Below, in pieces: positions 13,309 to 14,331 of a stretch of 14,331 nt of DNA. The notes below the pieces were generated by a model, which worked only from the letters and a program-made list of their open reading frames with translations, made no database searches and was not told where the DNA came from. The position numbers and the translations under genes were made by a program. Origin of the DNA: Anaerolineae bacterium (lineage in GTDB: Bacteria > Chloroflexota > Anaerolineae > JAAYZQ01); the NCBI GenBank assembly GCA_016926595.1, contig JAFGOG010000324.1:1-14331 (forward strand). The letters run 5' to 3'. Within the stretch, counting starts at the first letter, position 1. Every line of letters begins with the position of its first letter.

Positions 13309-14331
13309 ATGGATAAGAAGCACCTCGACACCCTCGAATTCCCCAGCGTCCTGGCACGTCTGGCGCAACATACGACCTTCTCCGCCGGTCAGGAGCTGGT
13401 GCTGGCGCTGCAGCCCTCACCCGTTCTCGCCGAGGTCAAGCAGCGACTGCAAGAGACCCGCGAGGCCCGCTACCTGCTCGATACACAGGGAGGCGTGTCG
13501 CTGGGCGGATCGCACGACATCCGACCGCTGGCGCAGAACGCCCGACGGGGCGCAATCCTCATGCCGCCTGATCTACTGGACATCCAGAGCACACTGCTGA
13601 CCGGGCAGCGTGTGCAACGTACCCTGGCCCGCCTTTCCGACCATCTGCCGCTCCTGGCCGACATCGCCAGCCGGATCGAGTCGTGTGAAGCGTTGAGCGA
13701 CGAGATTGGGCGTTGTATCAGCGACCGGGGCGAAGTGCTGGACCGCGCTAGTGAAAAGCTCGCCCGTATTCGCCGTGACATGCGCACGGCCCACGACCGG
13801 TTGCTGGAGAAGCTCAACCGGATCGCCGCCGACCCAAACAACAGCCTCATCCTGCAAGAGGCGCTGATCACACAGCGGAACGGCCGTTATGTGATCCCGA
13901 TCAAGGCCGAGTTCAAGGGGCGCATCCGGGGCATTGTCCACGATACGTCGGCCAGCGGTGCGACCTTGTTCATCGAACCTCTATCAGCAGTGGAGATGGG
14001 CAATCAGTGGCGCCAACTGCAACTGGAGGAGGAAAAGGAGGTCGAGCGCATCCTCGCCGCCCTGTCGGGGCTGGTGGCCAGTCTGGCCGAAGAGCTAATC
14101 TGGACCGTGGAGGCCCTGGCTTGGCTCGACCTGGCCTTTGCCAAAGCCCGCTACGCCAACGCGATCGATGCCAACGAGCCGGAGGTGGCCAGATTCAGAG
14201 CCGGAAGTCTGAAGGTAGAATCGGAGAGGCGCACCTCGCCTCTCGGAAAACCCCTCTCGGAAGCTCGCCATCCCGGCTCGACGCTGCGCCTGTGGCAAGC
14301 GCGACACCCGTTGATCGATCCGGAAAAGGTA
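13309..14331 (+). CDS. mutS2: MutS2 (endonuclease MutS2), 5' part
   Basis: An open frame of 341 codons that runs off the right edge, covering less than half of a normal MutS2 (about 780 residues). The start MDKKHLDTLEFPSVLARLAQHT and the segment YVIPIKAEFKGRIRGIVHD with SASGATLFIEPLSAVEMGN (about residues 194-228) are diagnostic of the MutS2 core domain; the ATPase and Smr domains would lie beyond the window. MutS2 has been linked to suppression of recombination and, in Bacillus, to rescue of collided ribosomes. Residues about 295-320 (between EPEVARF and HPGSTLRLWQARHPLIDP) look like an extra segment, encoded by a hairpin- and repeat-rich stretch. The ATG at 13309 has no clear ribosome site, so coupling to cvpA is likely. 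Confidence 0.9.
   Translation, partial: MDKKHLDTLEFPSVLARLAQHTTFSAGQELVLALQPSPVLAEVKQRLQETREARYLLDTQGGVSLGGSHDIRPLAQNARRGAILMPPDLLDIQSTLLTGQRVQRTLARLSDHLPLLADIASRIESCEALSDEIGRCISDRGEVLDRASEKLARIRRDMRTAHDRLLEKLNRIAADPNNSLILQEALITQRNGRYVIPIKAEFKGRIRGIVHDTSASGATLFIEPLSAVEMGNQWRQLQLEEEKEVERILAALSGLVASLAEELIWTVEALAWLDLAFAKARYANAIDANEPEVARFRAGSLKVESERRTSPLGKPLSEARHPGSTLRLWQARHPLIDPEKV
14191..14270. repeat. Hairpin and direct-repeat insert in frame inside mutS2
   Basis: GAGAGGCG (14224-14231) and CGCCTCTC (14237-14244) form a perfect 8-bp stem with a 5-nt loop. The ten bases CCTCTCGGAA occur at 14239-14248 and 14253-14262. The encoded peptide is Ser/Arg-rich and interrupts a conserved part of MutS2 without breaking the frame. 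The edges of the insert are estimated from protein similarity by memory and may be off by several codons. Confidence 0.55.

Overview
The window is high-GC bacterial DNA, about 60-65% G+C by eye, with sigma-70-like promoters and tightly packed genes. It most resembles a member of the Chloroflexota (Anaerolineae/Caldilinea-like). I infer this from the gene mix: a nucleotidyltransferase-hexapeptide-phosphomannomutase fusion, GT39 membrane glycosyltransferases with an HPDE active-site loop, a PrsW protease with a long soluble tail, and cvpA next to mutS2. No 16S rRNA or other phylogenetic marker is present, so this placement is tentative. I saw no tRNA, rRNA, CRISPR array, transposase or phage gene, and no gene-free stretch reaches 300 bases.

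Layout. (1) Positions 2-2442, plus strand: the 3' part of a sugar-nucleotide pyrophosphorylase/phosphomannomutase fusion, followed 2 nt later by an Lgt-like membrane protein. (2) Positions 2443-2537: a convergent junction filled by a strong inverted repeat. (3) Positions 2538-6885, minus strand: three genes joined by 4-nt stop/start overlaps and served by a near-consensus promoter at 6909-6937. They encode an LPG-synthase-type (UPF0104) membrane protein, a GT4 glycosyltransferase and a GT39 membrane glycosyltransferase, and look like a surface glycan or glycolipid assembly unit. (4) Positions 7014-9713, minus strand: a methyltransferase and a second GT39 enzyme. (5) Positions 9714-9821: a divergent promoter region. 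(6) Positions 9822-10607, plus strand: a second methyltransferase. (7) Positions 10696-11724, plus strand: PrsW, with its own promoter. (8) Positions 11854-14331, plus strand: two tandem single-domain response regulators, cvpA and the 5' part of mutS2, probably one transcript.

How the genes may work together. The left two thirds is mostly envelope chemistry: sugar nucleotide supply, an Lgt-fold protein and polyprenyl-phosphate-sugar-dependent transferases. The right third is signalling, membrane proteolysis and the cvpA-mutS2 pair, which is also found close together in Bacillus.

I found no obvious new defence or biosynthetic system. The most interesting signals are: (a) small palindromic or tandem-repeat sequences that appear to sit in frame inside several coding regions (second GT39, mutS2, second methyltransferase, and the Lgt tail and first methyltransferase start); (b) an Lgt-like protein that seems to lack both arginines known to be essential in E. 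coli Lgt; (c) a phosphomannomutase domain in which all the catalytic loops are altered; (d) a 27-bp direct repeat near both ends of one GT39 gene; and (e) a tandem pair of response regulators with an unusual shared motif.
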